A stretch of 64,000 nucleotides of DNA from positions 248,001-312,000 of the forward strand of contig MZZL01000402.1 of the NCBI GenBank assembly GCA_002749535.1, written 5' to 3'. Shown piece by piece: positions 49,484 to 61,792 of the stretch (the first letter of the stretch is position 1; each line of letters starts with the position of its first letter). The position numbers were made by a program, and so were the translations under genes. The DNA is from Apophysomyces variabilis (Eukaryota; Mucoromycota; Mucoromycetes; Mucorales; Mucoraceae). The notes beneath the pieces are model-generated. The model did no database searches. It was not told where the DNA came from and saw only the letters and a list, made by a program, of their open reading frames with translations.

Positions 49484-52400
49484 ATGTCTGGTCAACACAG
49501 GGCACCTTATGGAGCAAGTGTGCCTCCAGATAACATCAATGGACTAGTCAACGACGTCAATTCCTACCTGGATGAGCTCTCCAACAATGAACCCAATGCC
49601 ATCCCACCTCGTCAGCAGTCCCTGCAAAACAGAAATAGTCCTTACCTTCGAGAAGCGGAATATACGCAGCAGCAGAACGTATGTATTTTTCGTTTCTTTT
49701 CCACTTCACAGAAGGAGGTGGTCATTTTCGTTTCCTGTAATTGTGTAATACTAGCAAGGACGGGTTTCTTAGGAACTCTAGCTGAATTACCATTTTACCC
49801 GGCGAAAATTTCTTATTGATGATTTTTCTGCTCCGTTATAGAATACTTCCAATGTATATTACGGCTATTACGGAGCAGCTCCTGGCTATCCCCCACGGCA
49901 AGAGAGTCGCTACGATGAAACTATTGATGTGAACCGAAATAGCGAGTATTATATGCAATCAGTATCTCATGAGGCGCCAACCCATCAGCGGAACGCATCT
50001 TACGGCAGTGAGGCGGGCTACCCTCCCTATTCGTATGAAGGCGGATATTCATCATACGGCTACCCTCCGCCTAGTTATCATTACGCCCCTCCAACCCCGA
50101 TGCCAAGTCGCAGTTCGTATGGTGCACCTTATCCACAATCTACAGTGGTCGACCCTGTCCTTCAGCGCCCCGCTCCTCCAATTCCTCCATCTTCATCTGC
50201 TTATCGCATGCCGATGCCAGTAAACTATAACGGTCAGACCCAAACATCGCCTGTGCTATCTACTGTATACCCTCCACCCGACTACCAAATACATAGAACA
50301 CCACCCGGCTCACCCGGCTCTCGCCAATCTTTGCCTCCAAATGATGGATATTCGTATCAGCAGCAACACCAGCAGCCTCAGCAATCCCCCGCCTACCCAC
50401 CTCCAGGTTATTCGAGACCTACATCCCAAGATTATATGAGCGCTCATCGGCCAACGAAGTTATACGATGCTCCAAGTGTAGTCTCTACGCCCTCGTCTGC
50501 GGATCCATCCAGTGCTTCGAGCCTACGTACGCATCGACGTACTCCTTCCTCATTAAAGCACACAGTACCAACAACAATTGAACGTCCAAAGTATCACCAA
50601 ATCCAAACCGAAGGAGGAGAAAAGGAAGAAATACCGTTCATCCCTGTTTCGCCAGACACATCAGACGATGAAGAGCTTACCTATGTTGAAGAAGTCAAGG
50701 AACCCATGAATGTTCTTTCTAGTACAGGGAACTATGTTCCGTCTCCTTTACCGCCACCTTTACCACCCGTCCATAGTCATGGAACAGGCAATCAAGAGCA
50801 AGATAAAAAGAATAAAACAGAAGATAGGGACAATGACGATAATGATGAAGAAAATGATAAAGAGGATTACTCGCTTATGTCGGTCATGTCAAAGCAATTT
50901 ATCCGAAGAATCAAGGCCGTTGAACACGTCCGCGATTTATTCTGCGCGAATGAATACCCCGAGGCGTTTACTGGCCAGGAAGCTGTGGTAAGTACTCAAA
51001 CATGTGTCTATCGAACACTGATGAACATATGTTCTTTAGACTGCTTTGAAAGTTATTTTGAGAGACAGAATACCTGAAGAGCATTGCATCAAAATTGCAA
51101 TGGCTCTGATGCATAGCACACCGGCACTGTTCTCTCCTGTCCACTATTCACAGAAATCGCTCATTACTGGAAGAGTCTATAATTCTCCAGATGAGCTTTA
51201 TACTTTTGATGAAGAGGCTTCAGATGAAGATGTACCGGTTGGTGTGCTGACCAACCTAACCAAATGCTATACGTTTGCTTGCGAACCTGGTAAAGGCGGC
51301 TGCTATGCACCTCAATGTCCGAACAAACCTGAAATCTTTGAAAAAGAGTTCAAGGTAAGCAAAGACTACTAAGCAAACCATATGACTAAGGCATGCTGCC
51401 TTCAGTCCGAAGTTAGCCTATCTCGCCAAGCATCTATCAAATCGACAGTATCCACAGAAGCGATGACGGTAATACTGAATAATAGACACGTTACTTTAAC
51501 TATTGACACGTAATTCGTCATTCAGTCCTATCCTCATATGGCTTGGGCTCAGAGAGTGCCTCGGGAGCTGCTTGAAAGCGTGAGTAAACGGGAACGTGAT
51601 CGTCAGGAAGCGATCAATGAGATGATTTATTCGGAAGAGGTTTACCGTGACGATCTTGACACATTGCACGAGGTAGATATTGGATACCTAATTACTCAGT
51701 CAATTCTAATATTATGACTTAGGTGTTTGTTATGCCGCTGAAAGAATTGAATATCATCGAGCGGGAACGTAGAGATGAGTTTTTCCAAAAGGTCTTTAGT
51801 AATTACGCCGAGCTACGGGTTATCAGTGCCGCCTTATTCAAGGATCTGCTCGAGCTACAGCATCGATATGATAAACGTTGCATCCCAATGATTGGCGACG
51901 TTCTTGTTCAGCATTTTAGATATTTTGAACAACCCTTTACAGCTTACAGTCCTGGCGTATCGCTAGCCGAATACATTGTTGGAAAGGAGAGACGAAGAAA
52001 TCCAGAGTTTCAGCGCTTTATATCTGAGAACGAAAGAAACAATGAACGAATGAGAAGACTGGCGTTTCGGCATTTCTTACTGAATCCAGTTACCCGTATG
52101 CAGCGTTACCCTCTGCTGTTGGAAGCCATTATCAAGAAAACGGATGAAGACAATCCAGACCACGCTTACCTCGTTAGATGTAGAGACGTGATTAAAGGTA
52201 TCGCAGCAAGAGCCGATCTTCAAGCCGATGTGTTTAAGAAGCGAGTGGAGATCTTGAAAATTGACGACTCGCTTATACCCAAACAAGGCGAGCTGCATGA
52301 TTTGCAGCTTACAGATGAAAGTCGAAAGTTATACCACCAGGGAGGATTAAAACGACGTAACAACAATATTGATGTGACGGAGAAGTCAGACATTTATGCT

Positions 52401-54110
52401 TTTGTCTTCGATCATGTTTTGGTGATGACCAAACCCCGAAAAACCAGTGCCGGCGATGAGTATCGAATCTGGAAACGGCCCATTCCGTTGCAGATGCTTT
52501 TTGTACAGGGTAGTGGCGAGTACATGGGAGGGTCAAGGTCACAGATGATGAATTCATCGACTGGATCTATGTTACAGGGTAGTGGTAACACTGTGTCGTT
52601 GACGTTATGCCACCTTGGTCAGCGTAGTGCTACCTATCCCTTTTATTGTACGCCTGAAGAAAGACAACAGTGGATCAAAGCGATTGAAGATGCAAAATCT
52701 GCATTAAAGAAACGTCAAGGAGAAAACGACGTGTTTGAGCTTTGCAGCCTGGATGACAACACCTTCCGTTACATAGGTCCTGGCGGTGCTGGGGGTGGAC
52801 AAAGCAAAGTGAACTGCTCCGTGCCATTCGGTAAAAGAAAAAACCAGTTGTGGCTTCTATTGAAGCTGATGTAAAACGTGCCTATTCTGTAGTTACTGCG
52901 GATGGCAAATCCAAGGTTGCCATTGGTACTGATATAGGTGTGTACGTAAAGACAGTTGGTGAAAACACAGCGCGTCGCGTTCTTTCATGCGAGAATGTGA
53001 CGCAGTTGGCCGTCATGGAGAAGCATCATATTTTGCTCGTATTAACAGGTAAGAACTGCACATGTTTGTAAGAACCGTTTCAGGTTGAGCGTTCGTTTAT
53101 TCAATAGACAAGTCCCTCAAGGCCTATGCAGTGGACATGATCAGCTCAGCCAATAATATCAGGACCGATCGCTTAGCTCAAGAAATTGCACAGCATGTCA
53201 GCTTTTTCCAAGTTGGATACTGCAACAGTAAGGACCTGTTGGTTTACAAAAAGAAGAAGAACACATCAAGCATTTTTACGGCCCTTGAACCTATCTGCGA
53301 TTTGAGGGATCCGAAGAACGAAAAGTTGTTGACACAGCGGACGGGTTTCTTGGGACAACGTTCATCACCATCGTGGTTCAAGAAATACAAGGTAGCGCAT
53401 CAATAGCCAAGTGAACCTTTTTGACCGTAGGTTATAGGACTTCTATGTTGGTGCTGATGCAAGCAATATCCACTTCTTGAGCAAAAAGTTGAACATTGTG
53501 TGTGAACGGGGATTCGAGATTATCGATCCTGAAAATCTGAGTGTTGGACGAGATATTCCTGATTCAGAAGACCCACAATTCAACTTTGTACAGCGTCATA
53601 CGGATTTGAAACCGCTAGCAATGTACCGCATTCACGAAAAGTTCTTATTATGTTATAATAAGTTTGCGTTCTATGTAAATAATCGCAACGGATCGCTGGT
53701 TCAACATGGCTCCGGAAGGTATGGATAAGCAAAAGGTAAAAATACAAGGCTATTCACATTGGAATTAGATCTCCGTTATTGTGTGAATGGGAAGGTAATC
53801 CCGACCATATTGTCTACCAACATCCATATGTTGTGGCAATAGATCCTAGCTTTATCGAAGTTCGACATGTGGATACAGTAAGTGTGCAGAAAAGCTACTT
53901 GACAAAAAGCATATTAAATAGCGGTTTTAGGGCGAGCTCGTTCAGATTGTTCCTGGAGACAATATTCGACTTACATACTACAATGGCGGTGGAGAATCCC
54001 CTGTCATACATGGATGTATGACTCATAGCCAACGACCGGATTTTCAACATGTTTTCCACCTTTCTTTAAATCCCCCACGTAACAGTAACAGCACAGGTTC
54101 ACGTAAATAA
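49484..54110 (+). CDS. Rho1 guanine-nucleotide exchange factor, Rom2/Rgf1 type (DEP-DH-PH-CNH)
   Basis: Activator of Rho1 in the cell-wall integrity pathway. Ten exons: 49484-49678, 49842-50987, 51040-51354, 51406-51468, 51526-51672, 51723-53048, 53108-53391, 53438-53718, 53769-53877, 53931-54110; about 1348 aa. N-terminal about 370 residues are Tyr/Pro/Ser-rich and disordered; DEP region about 415-490 (KAVEHVRDLFCANEYPEAFT); DH about 595-780 (RQEAINEMIYSEEVYRDDL, FLLNPVTRMQRYPLLLEAI); PH about 820-950; CNH about 985-1290 (GFEIIDPENL, FAFYVNNRNG). Exon 6 has a one-base frame change at an A6 run (52838-52843) between KVNCSVPFGK and PVVASIEADV; one more A would restore the frame. Apart from that the gene is complete. 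Confidence 0.92.
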
Positions 54111-55290
54111 AAAGCTCGAAATGTAGCACGATCCGATAGAAAATGTATTTAAAATGCGACTTAATCAAATTTCTTTTTCTTGCATGGGTGACACACGACC
54201 GTAACGTTACGAAATGCAAGTTCAAATATCCCTGTATCACCAGAAACGCGTCTTGTGTTTGAATACAAATAGTCCAAGCGACAAATAAATTTGGCCATCG
54301 TAGTTGATGTTGTTGGAATGGTATTTTAACAAGATAACACTTATTAAAGAATTACATCCAAAATTTTGGGTGATGAGAATTTGACGTGTACGTTACACGA
54401 GCGGTACTTTCCACTACCTAGAACGCGAGGCACAAAGGGACGAAACCGGTAGCCAGCAAGCATCCTTCTTTTCATGGTGCCCAAGGGCTAAGCCGGTAAC
54501 CGGTACCTATTTTATGTCTATTGGAAGGAAGGATAGTGAAAATCTGCGTTTTTGTAAGCCATTAACAGAGATATTGATGAAAGTAATGCATCTGAGAATT
54601 CTTGGGCCTCCCATATATTCCAAAATATCGACAATTGTATAGGATGAATGAAATTTATGCTCTATTATGATTTTGTTAATCGTGCTGTAATATCTTTTGG
54701 GACGAACTAAGGCGGGCAGGTAATTTATCACAGATTGTTCCTGATGTCAGCCATGGCAGATCAACACAGGGCTAATGCTGGTAGGCTACAGCCTCATAAG
54801 CTGTGTCTCAAAATTGGCCAGTGTGTTATGCTTTATCTGTAGGCTAGCTTCTCAAATTGCTCTCTCTTTTTAATAGTACGCACCGATCTATTGTAGACTT
54901 ATGCCTCATTCTGGAGGCAGATATAGCCGTTGGTGTACTAACCTGTCAGATCCCCTATATTCGGCGCATCGGTATGTCACCTTCAGATACTGACACTCTT
55001 CAGTCTATTTTATGCGCTTTTTCCAATAAATATGCGTGGACAAAACAGTTATTTAATGCAACGCATCAAAAGTTTAGGTAAGATATATGCAAAAGTTCTA
55101 ACGCTGTATGAGTGTTCCGTTGACTGAGAGGTGTTAAACAGGAAGCAGTGGGATAAGGTCACGAGTCAAACAAATTAACATCAGTATTGTATTCTCCAGC
55201 GAGTGACCGGTTAAAAGAAAATAGAGGTCTATATCTGAAAGCTGCGGACAGATTTTGTTGTCACTTCTTTTTATTTTTCTTCAATCCCAC
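54111..55290. other. intergenic before Fanzor relic
   Basis: No recognised gene. A 74-codon ORF at 54857-55081 (contains SPSDTDTLQSILCAFSNKYA) has protein-like composition and may be an upstream part of the decayed element; I cannot assign it. Confidence 0.35.
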
Positions 55291-58235
55291 GATGGATAAG
55301 CATAAAAACCGCAAAAGACCTATTGAAGAGGATGATGATGACTTCCAGCCGCCTATTGTCATTCAACGCAAAACACATTCAGGTCAGCAGTAATGCTTTT
55401 ATGACCGTGGCATATTGTCAGCTAAATTGCGATTTGATCGAAGTAGGTCCCACTGCCAAAAAGAAGAAAGGAAAAGAAAAGGTTATAGACTCGGCCGATG
55501 TCGCGCAAAAGGATGAAGATTAGACAGAGAGTTCACTTCACAAATACATTGAAAGGATTCCTGAAAGCAGGTATTTAACTTTTTCCCACGCTTCTGGTAT
55601 CTTGCTTACAAGTTGTTGAAGGTCCATCGTCCGTAAAGAAGTCAAAAGCTCTGATCAAGGCTGTAAAGGCGCCTGAAAAGAGAAGCGCAAACTATGAAGC
55701 AAAAGCAGAGTTACAACAAGCAAGCGTACAGGAAAAGTTGTCAAGCGGCAAGAGGCTAAGATGTCCCACTTGCAGAAGGACCGATCATCAGAGAAGCACA
55801 AGCAAATTATGTAAAGATCCTACCACAAAAAGGAAGCCTCCGAAAAACTTTAAGCAAACGCGAGTAATCAAAGCCTCGCTGTCAAACACCTGCCGGAGCA
55901 CTAGCTTTGTTGGAAATGTCAGAGAATGCGTAAAGCATGTGCGAGACGTGACATATGTTGGGTCTCTCTTTGTCAACTTTTACTTCGTAAAGCTACTTTC
56001 CGGATCAAAAGAGATTCCGCCGATCACCCATCAGCTGTGCTACACACTTTTTGCATTGATTGCAGGCGAAGCACATAATGCCGATGAAAGCCTGAAAAAC
56101 GCGTTTGCCACTTTCCAGGAGACCCTTGGTAATTTCAAATAAGCAAGTTCAAGTCGAAAGGATTCATGACAGGGGTCTCAAGTGCTGCCAAAGAATACGA
56201 AGATGCGATTCGTAATCATGTCTGCGCAAACTTTAAGAAAAAGACAACGCAGTGCCTGTTGATTTGCATGTCCGACAAGAACGATGAAGCCTTCTGGGAG
56301 TCATCCACAGTGAAAGATCGCAATATTATGGCGGAGTATATGTACAATAAGTTATGCGACATTGATTGTCAATAGCCTACATCAATTGATAGAAATCAAG
56401 GCATTATTGACATATCCGAATCACTGGTGAAATTGGTTCGCTCTACATTTAGTGTAAACACCATCGACGAGAACACTTTGAGTGCCAAACCTCATTTGTT
56501 TTTGCCCTGATTATTTCAAGTCTTGAAGAGATTTGAGCAGAAAATTGATATTACCGAAGGCAAACCACAAAAACATGTTTCAACAGCATACGTTCACCGG
56601 ATGGTGGAAGAAGTTAACTTTGCAGTTTCTTAAATTTCGGTATATTGATCCTTTTCCCGTTTTCAGCTGGTAAACACGAACCCACTATCTAAGCGACTTC
56701 GATCAAGTCTTAAGTATGCAGCTCGAGAAGCAATCGGAAGAAAATCTTCGCTTCGGCTCCCAAAAAGATTTAAACCACTCCCTGAAGCCGAAACGGCCAG
56801 TCATGAAGCATTTATCGAAGAAACAATTGATGCCATTGAAAGCAACACGTTCCGGAAAAATATACTGATCCAAAGGGAACCCGGAAGTTTACACTGCTGC
56901 CCGTTTACAGCTTTCAGATGCGACACATTACCATTGACAATCAAGCATTGGCACGTCTTCTGTTTCAAGCCGGTAGACGAGACAATCAGACGCCCGTAAA
57001 CCCTTCGGAAACTCGACGTGAGTACTTTTATTTGTTCGACATGGCCAAGATCGGTTATCCTACCTATGAAAGCCTAGAAAATGAAAAGACAATGTTCTGG
57101 TAAGACAATGGCATTCATATGTTGAATTATTAAAGTGCTTGAAGGGACGTCATCCGTACTGACGGGGTGGACGTAAAATTCGTATTCAAGAAGTACAGAG
57201 AACCGTTTAATTCTAAAAAGAAACCTCTCATTCCGGCCAATCTGAAAGGCAAATGCGATAATGCAGTCATCTGGGGCGTTGATCCAGGAGTTTCAAGCCT
57301 GTTTGTGGCTGCGGATGGCAACCCTTCGTCACCGCACCGAGTTTGCACAAGCACAACTACCGAGTACTACTCCATCTGTGGTTATAATCGTGCAAACCAG
57401 AGGCGAAAACAGTATATGGATGCCGAGCATGAAGCCAAAAAGTTGATCGACGATATAACGTCTCTCAAAACGTCTGAGCTACGGAAACTCACTGACTCTG
57501 TGAAATATGTTATGCAGCACTACGAAACGATTACCGAATTCTATAGCAGAGACCTGAGGTAGGGTTGCTGTTATATTACCTGTTATGTAACGATAGTCTA
57601 GGTATAACAAACTCAAATTCAAAACATACATCGGCAGACAGAAAGGAAGAGGCGAAATAGCCAAGAGGCTCCTATGTGATAGCAAAAAATACAACATGTA
57701 CAGTTCTCAGAATCGAAAAAAGCCGAATGAAAAGAAATGGGTTGCTCATTACCTCAACGACAGGCAAAACGAAAGAAATGGGCCTATAATAATTGCTTAT
57801 GGCAATGGGACTTTTTCAGGTTCAATGCATGGTCGGGTGGCTGCCCCAACGAAAGCGATAGTTAAAGAACTAAAACGTCAAGCTTTTAGAAGAAAGGTAA
57901 TGTTTAAGGTCATGCTATCTACTTCTAATTTTTTTTGTTGGGCAGTCGCCAGCCTATGTCTCTATGATTGAGGAGTACTTAACTTCACAAATATGCCCAC
58001 GTGGCAAGGAAAAGCCTCCAAAGAAACAAGGAACGCCCGGATGCAAATGGTCAAGAAGGCGCGGGAATACATGCTGTGTTGGTTTGTCAGAAATAATCAT
58101 GCCCGGCAATATACTGGAACCGCAATCATATGGCTGCCATGAATATCCGAGAAGTATTCTTATACGTGATAAGCAATAAGAATGAAAGACCCCCAGAATT
58201 GCGACGACGTTCTTCCAGTTGGAAACTATAGAAGA
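55291..58235 (+). pseudogene. decayed Fanzor (TnpB-like RNA-guided nuclease) gene
   Basis: Remains of a eukaryotic TnpB relative. In order: acidic/Lys-rich N-terminus (from the ATG at 55291); a zinc-knuckle-like CPTCRRTDHQ...C at about 55760; VRECVKHVRDVTYVGSLFVN (about 55920); a badly broken stretch 56140-56880; MRHITIDNQALARLL (56918); TDGVDVKFVF; RuvC-I strand IWGVDPGVSSLFVAADG (about 57280) with its Asp intact; IIAYGNGTFSG and HGRVAAPTKAIVKELKRQ (about 57790-57880); a zinc-ribbon half IEEYLTSQICPRGKE where the expected second Cys is missing; then, in another frame, IHAVLVCQK, an in-frame stop, and AIYWNRNHMAAMNI, the RuvC-III motif with Asp replaced by Asn. Introns are still visible (57100-57144; 57556 to about 57605; one near 57900). 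Family by motif recognition; clearly inactive. Confidence 0.72.
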
Positions 58236-59480
58236 ATGACTATAGTATCCCTGAACTTGTTAAGTGGCATCCTTATAGTTAATAATATGAAGAAGTAATA
58301 ACGCAGTCAGCAGATTTCTATTGGCGTCTCTTCTCTCTATCTCTCTATCTCTCTATAAGTATACTGTATTTTCGAGTAATTTTTGCGCGCAAAAACGTTT
58401 TGCCGGTATTACAACCAGTTTTTTGCAAGCTGATTCGACCGTAGTACTCTTCAGTTGATATATAGAAGTCTTTAGTTAGGAGAAAAGAGTACATCCGACA
58501 ATGAAGTAGAGGAATAGATTTGTCTTAGATGTTATCTGACGCTTTCCAACAAGGTTCAAAGAGTCGAGTTGCTCTCAGTAGCAATTTGATAGGTGGGTGC
58601 AATGTTGATATGTGGGTCGGAATGTTGAGCTGCAATAAGTGGGTAGAAGAATATTAAGAAGATCATTAGATAGGCATTCGTGTAGAAACTTCAGCCGCAG
58701 TGAGAAGGGCCAACTGCTTTCTGAAGTGCAGTGAGTAGTTGAATATATTGTCTGATTGACCTCCACCCGTTTTATATATGAGGAAAATGCTCAATGATAG
58801 GATCATTATATGGAGGACTTTGCTTTGTTCCTGTAGACATAAACTTTTAGTGAACACTGTCAATTTATCTCTGTTTGTTACATATTCTATTGCCCACAGA
58901 AGTAACCATTCCTATGCTAACTTTGTCCTTCGCTCTGTAATTTTTTAACGTAAGACCAAGGTCCAGAAGCTATGTTATACGAGGCAGATACCTAGGCTTC
59001 AAACACTCATTCTGCTCTTTTTTTGCCTATCTGAAATCGTTGTCCACAAGCGATACTGCTTATTTACGTTCTTATGTCTCCAGATCGTTTTTCGCGTTTT
59101 AGGCTACTTATCTTACTTGGTGCATCTTTATTTCACAACATCATCATATCAGTCACTTACATAAAGTGAGGGCTTCATTTTTAGCAGTATATTATGTTGC
59201 CGTAAACATGCGCTAGAAAATCGCCAAAAATTCATTTCCTGCAGGCGCACGCGGCTGTAACGGAAGGAGCGAAGCGAGTGCAGAAGGACTAGTTGGATTT
59301 ACTGTGTTTTTCCTATTTGTCTGCATGTTTCTATTTTTTTTATTTGCGGAATCCAAAAAATGCTTTTGCACGATTGGATGAAAATATTTGCGGTCAGACT
59401 ACCTTTCTTTTCGTACAGTTGTGTCCATGTTCACTACTTACTGAGATAGTTTATTTCAAACCACAGCAAGACGAGTTTAT
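58236..59480. other. intergenic, possible 3' flank of the Fanzor relic
   Basis: A/T-rich. Holds a TCTC/TATC microsatellite at about 58326-58362 and a GCGCGC-centred palindrome near 58385. A guide-RNA-like sequence would be expected here in a live element, but I cannot identify one. No gene. Confidence 0.35.
58326..58362. repeat. TCTCTATC microsatellite
   Basis: Short direct repeats of TCTC(TATC) type immediately downstream of the Fanzor relic. Confidence 0.7.
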
Positions 59481-59777
59481 TTAAAGAAGTGGTTCTCTAC
59501 TTTTGCATCTAACGAAAAAGCTCTCAGAGTGTCTGATCCATTCTTGACAGTCTGAGTGCTTTACTTTTCGCGCTGCTTGAACAATACGCTCTTGAAGGTT
59601 ATTGTCAACTCGTAAGGGCTCCCTTCTTACTGCAGCCTTCACTTTGGCCCAAAACTCTTTTATTGGGTTAAGAAAGGGAGAGTAGAGAGGAAGATAGAGA
59701 CATTTGTATCCTCTTTCTTCGGCCAGTTGCTTAACCTTGACTGGTGTATGGATGGGTACATTATCTATGACAAGATA
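59481..59777 (-). mobile_element. IS630/Tc1-mariner transposase C-terminal fragment (DDE_3)
   Basis: A 98-codon - strand open stretch ends at a stop at 59481. It carries the second catalytic Asp in YLVIDNVPIHT, the third acidic residue in YSPFLNPIKEFWAKVK (the NPIE-type motif), and the usual basic C-terminus. In the same frame immediately upstream there is a TAG, and no N-terminal helix-turn-helix or first Asp could be found, so this is a truncated relic. No terminal inverted repeats were recognised. Confidence 0.75.
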
Positions 59778-60469
59778 CTAAGCGTTCATTCCGTAGCATC
59801 CAGTCTTTTGTGATTGCCTAATAGACAAAGTTTAACATACAGTAGAAGAAAAGGAGGACATAACTACATGCAAGGAATATTAAAGTGGAATGTAAGGCAA
59901 TACAACTGAGCAGAACCAGAACTGAGTACCATTGCCCTGACAGCTTCTGATACCATAACTCACAGAAACGGATATGATATCATCAATGACGTACAGAAAC
60001 GAACGAAGAAGGTATATTTCCTCTACAGATGTTCCATTCTGTTCAAGGCCTTCTGTCAGACTGAGTCCATTTTTACTCTTGGGAGAATTGTTGTCTTATC
60101 TCTGAATTGTTGTCATCCATAAGACGTCCATCGATTTCTTATCCATGACTGTGATTTTTGGTTTCAGTAATCACGTACTATTTAAAAGCAAAGGGACAAT
60201 ACCTTTTCAATTCTTTGGCTCTGTTATCCAAAACATTCCCGGTATGTACTTCACATTGATTGTATGTACAGAATGACTGATGTCCCTTTTTTATATCCTT
60301 TAGCCTGCATGACCTCTGTCCCGAACCACCTTGTTTGTGTGAATAAGCTCCCTGCACTCCACTCGGTAAGTGAAAAAGAAATCTTGTCTGTTTATGCACA
60401 GTGTTATCCATTATCTTCTGCTTCCATGTCCTCGCCACGTGTTTCATCGCTTCAAGTCCTCTGCAGTGC
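59778..60469. other. intergenic
   Basis: Probably includes untraceable remains of the transposase upstream part. No supported gene. Confidence 0.35.
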
Positions 60470-60509
60470 GTTACATTTATACCGACCGCTCACGGAAGCC
60501 GTATGCCTC

Positions 60510-60595
60510 TCTCGCCGCCCCCACCGATACAGGTGCGGGGCCGGCCCCTATCTTTCGGTAGGATTACCCTTCGGGAGTAAGTAAAAAAAAAAAGA
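60510..60595 (+). ncRNA. candidate structured RNA or SINE-like tail
   Basis: A GC-rich island in A/T-rich DNA that folds as consecutive hairpins: stem 60518-60525 with 60532-60540 (loop GATACA, one bulge); CCTATC/GGTAGG at 60547-60562; and TTACCC-loop-GGAGTAA at 60564-60580 with a canonical C(UUCG)G tetraloop. It also holds the palindrome GGGGCCGGCCCC (60537-60548). An A11 run follows at 60583-60593. Strand is chosen because of the UUCG loop and the A-run; the class is unknown. Confidence 0.35.
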
Positions 60596-61792
60596 TGTCA
60601 AGCTATCCTTCCATTTACTAACCATGAACATTCTTTTACGCTGCTCGAATGAATTTTGTGTCCAAGGACCAAGTTGAGGTAAGCAAACATATTTCCCGCA
60701 TAATCCATTTACTAATGACGCATATTTCTATCCCTTTTAGCGCAAACTTGATCCTTGCACGGACGCAAAATTTATTTAGAGTAGCGTAAAGAATTGTTCA
60801 ATAAACAGTATAAGAAGAGCAGACTTCATTCTACATATATAAGAAAGTATAAGAAGAGCAGGACACCCAACTGTTTTTTTGCAGTTATTTGCGAACTTTG
60901 ATTTTACAGTGCGTGCCACCTAAACTCGATATCTATGTGAAGCAGCAAGTGAAGAGCTTACGGAAGCAACTGTAGCTGTAGATGTGCCAGGATTCTCCGT
61001 GACCAGGTACAGAGTGAGTTTAACTAGGGGAGATCTGCTTGATTATAGTGGCATATTGTTGCTCTTGACATCCATCACCCTTGCTCTTCATAGCTGCATA
61101 CATTTCATATACAAAATCACAGATCGTTTTGCTCAGTTATGTGCACATGCCGTCCTCTGTTACTGCTGCTCATAGTCTGCTTTTTAAGTCCCAATGTTCG
61201 TATATTTATCCTTTACCTTAAACTCTAGGTCAGCCCATTCGCTGTTGACTGTTCTAAATTCCGCTAGTCTGCATAATATGGGGAAATGCGGCTCATATAT
61301 TTGAAAATAGCTTACTTAACTGTAGTACGACTCAATTCCATATTATTGTTTTATTTCCCAGAGAGAGATTCAAATCGTGTCTTGTTATTTTTGCCCTATT
61401 CATTATATTCGCGCGATTTGGTCAGGTGACATAGCGCCCCGCGTTATGTATTGGCCCTGGGAAGACTAAGTCCACGCATGGAAATATATGTAATTTAGCA
61501 AAACAGGATGTTTCTGTATGGTATATTAGCCTGATGATATACCGAGATAAGCCAGAATAGTATGGTTTTTACCTTTGGATGCTATAAAACGCAGCCAAAC
61601 CGAGTGTAACCATACCTTCAACGTTTTCATGCTGAGAGTGAAAAAAGCTCAGGCACACACGCTCCATTTTCGATCAGAATCCCTCTTCCTCTTTCCATTT
61701 CTCTCTCTTTTCCCTTTGCTTCCCTTAAACCTGCAAGGAATAACCTTGTTGACGTTCCCTTCAACTTTTGGTTGTCAATCACCTCGACCGAC
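60596..61792. other. intergenic with exon-like fragments; promoter of RhoGAP copy 2
   Basis: Exon-like pieces with splice-like borders occur at about 60650-60780 (MNFVSKDQVE|RKLDP...) and 60960-61010 (SEELTEATVAVDVPGFSVTR), but they cannot be joined into a gene. TATAAAA near 61584 may be the promoter of the RhoGAP gene starting at 61793. Confidence 0.3.
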
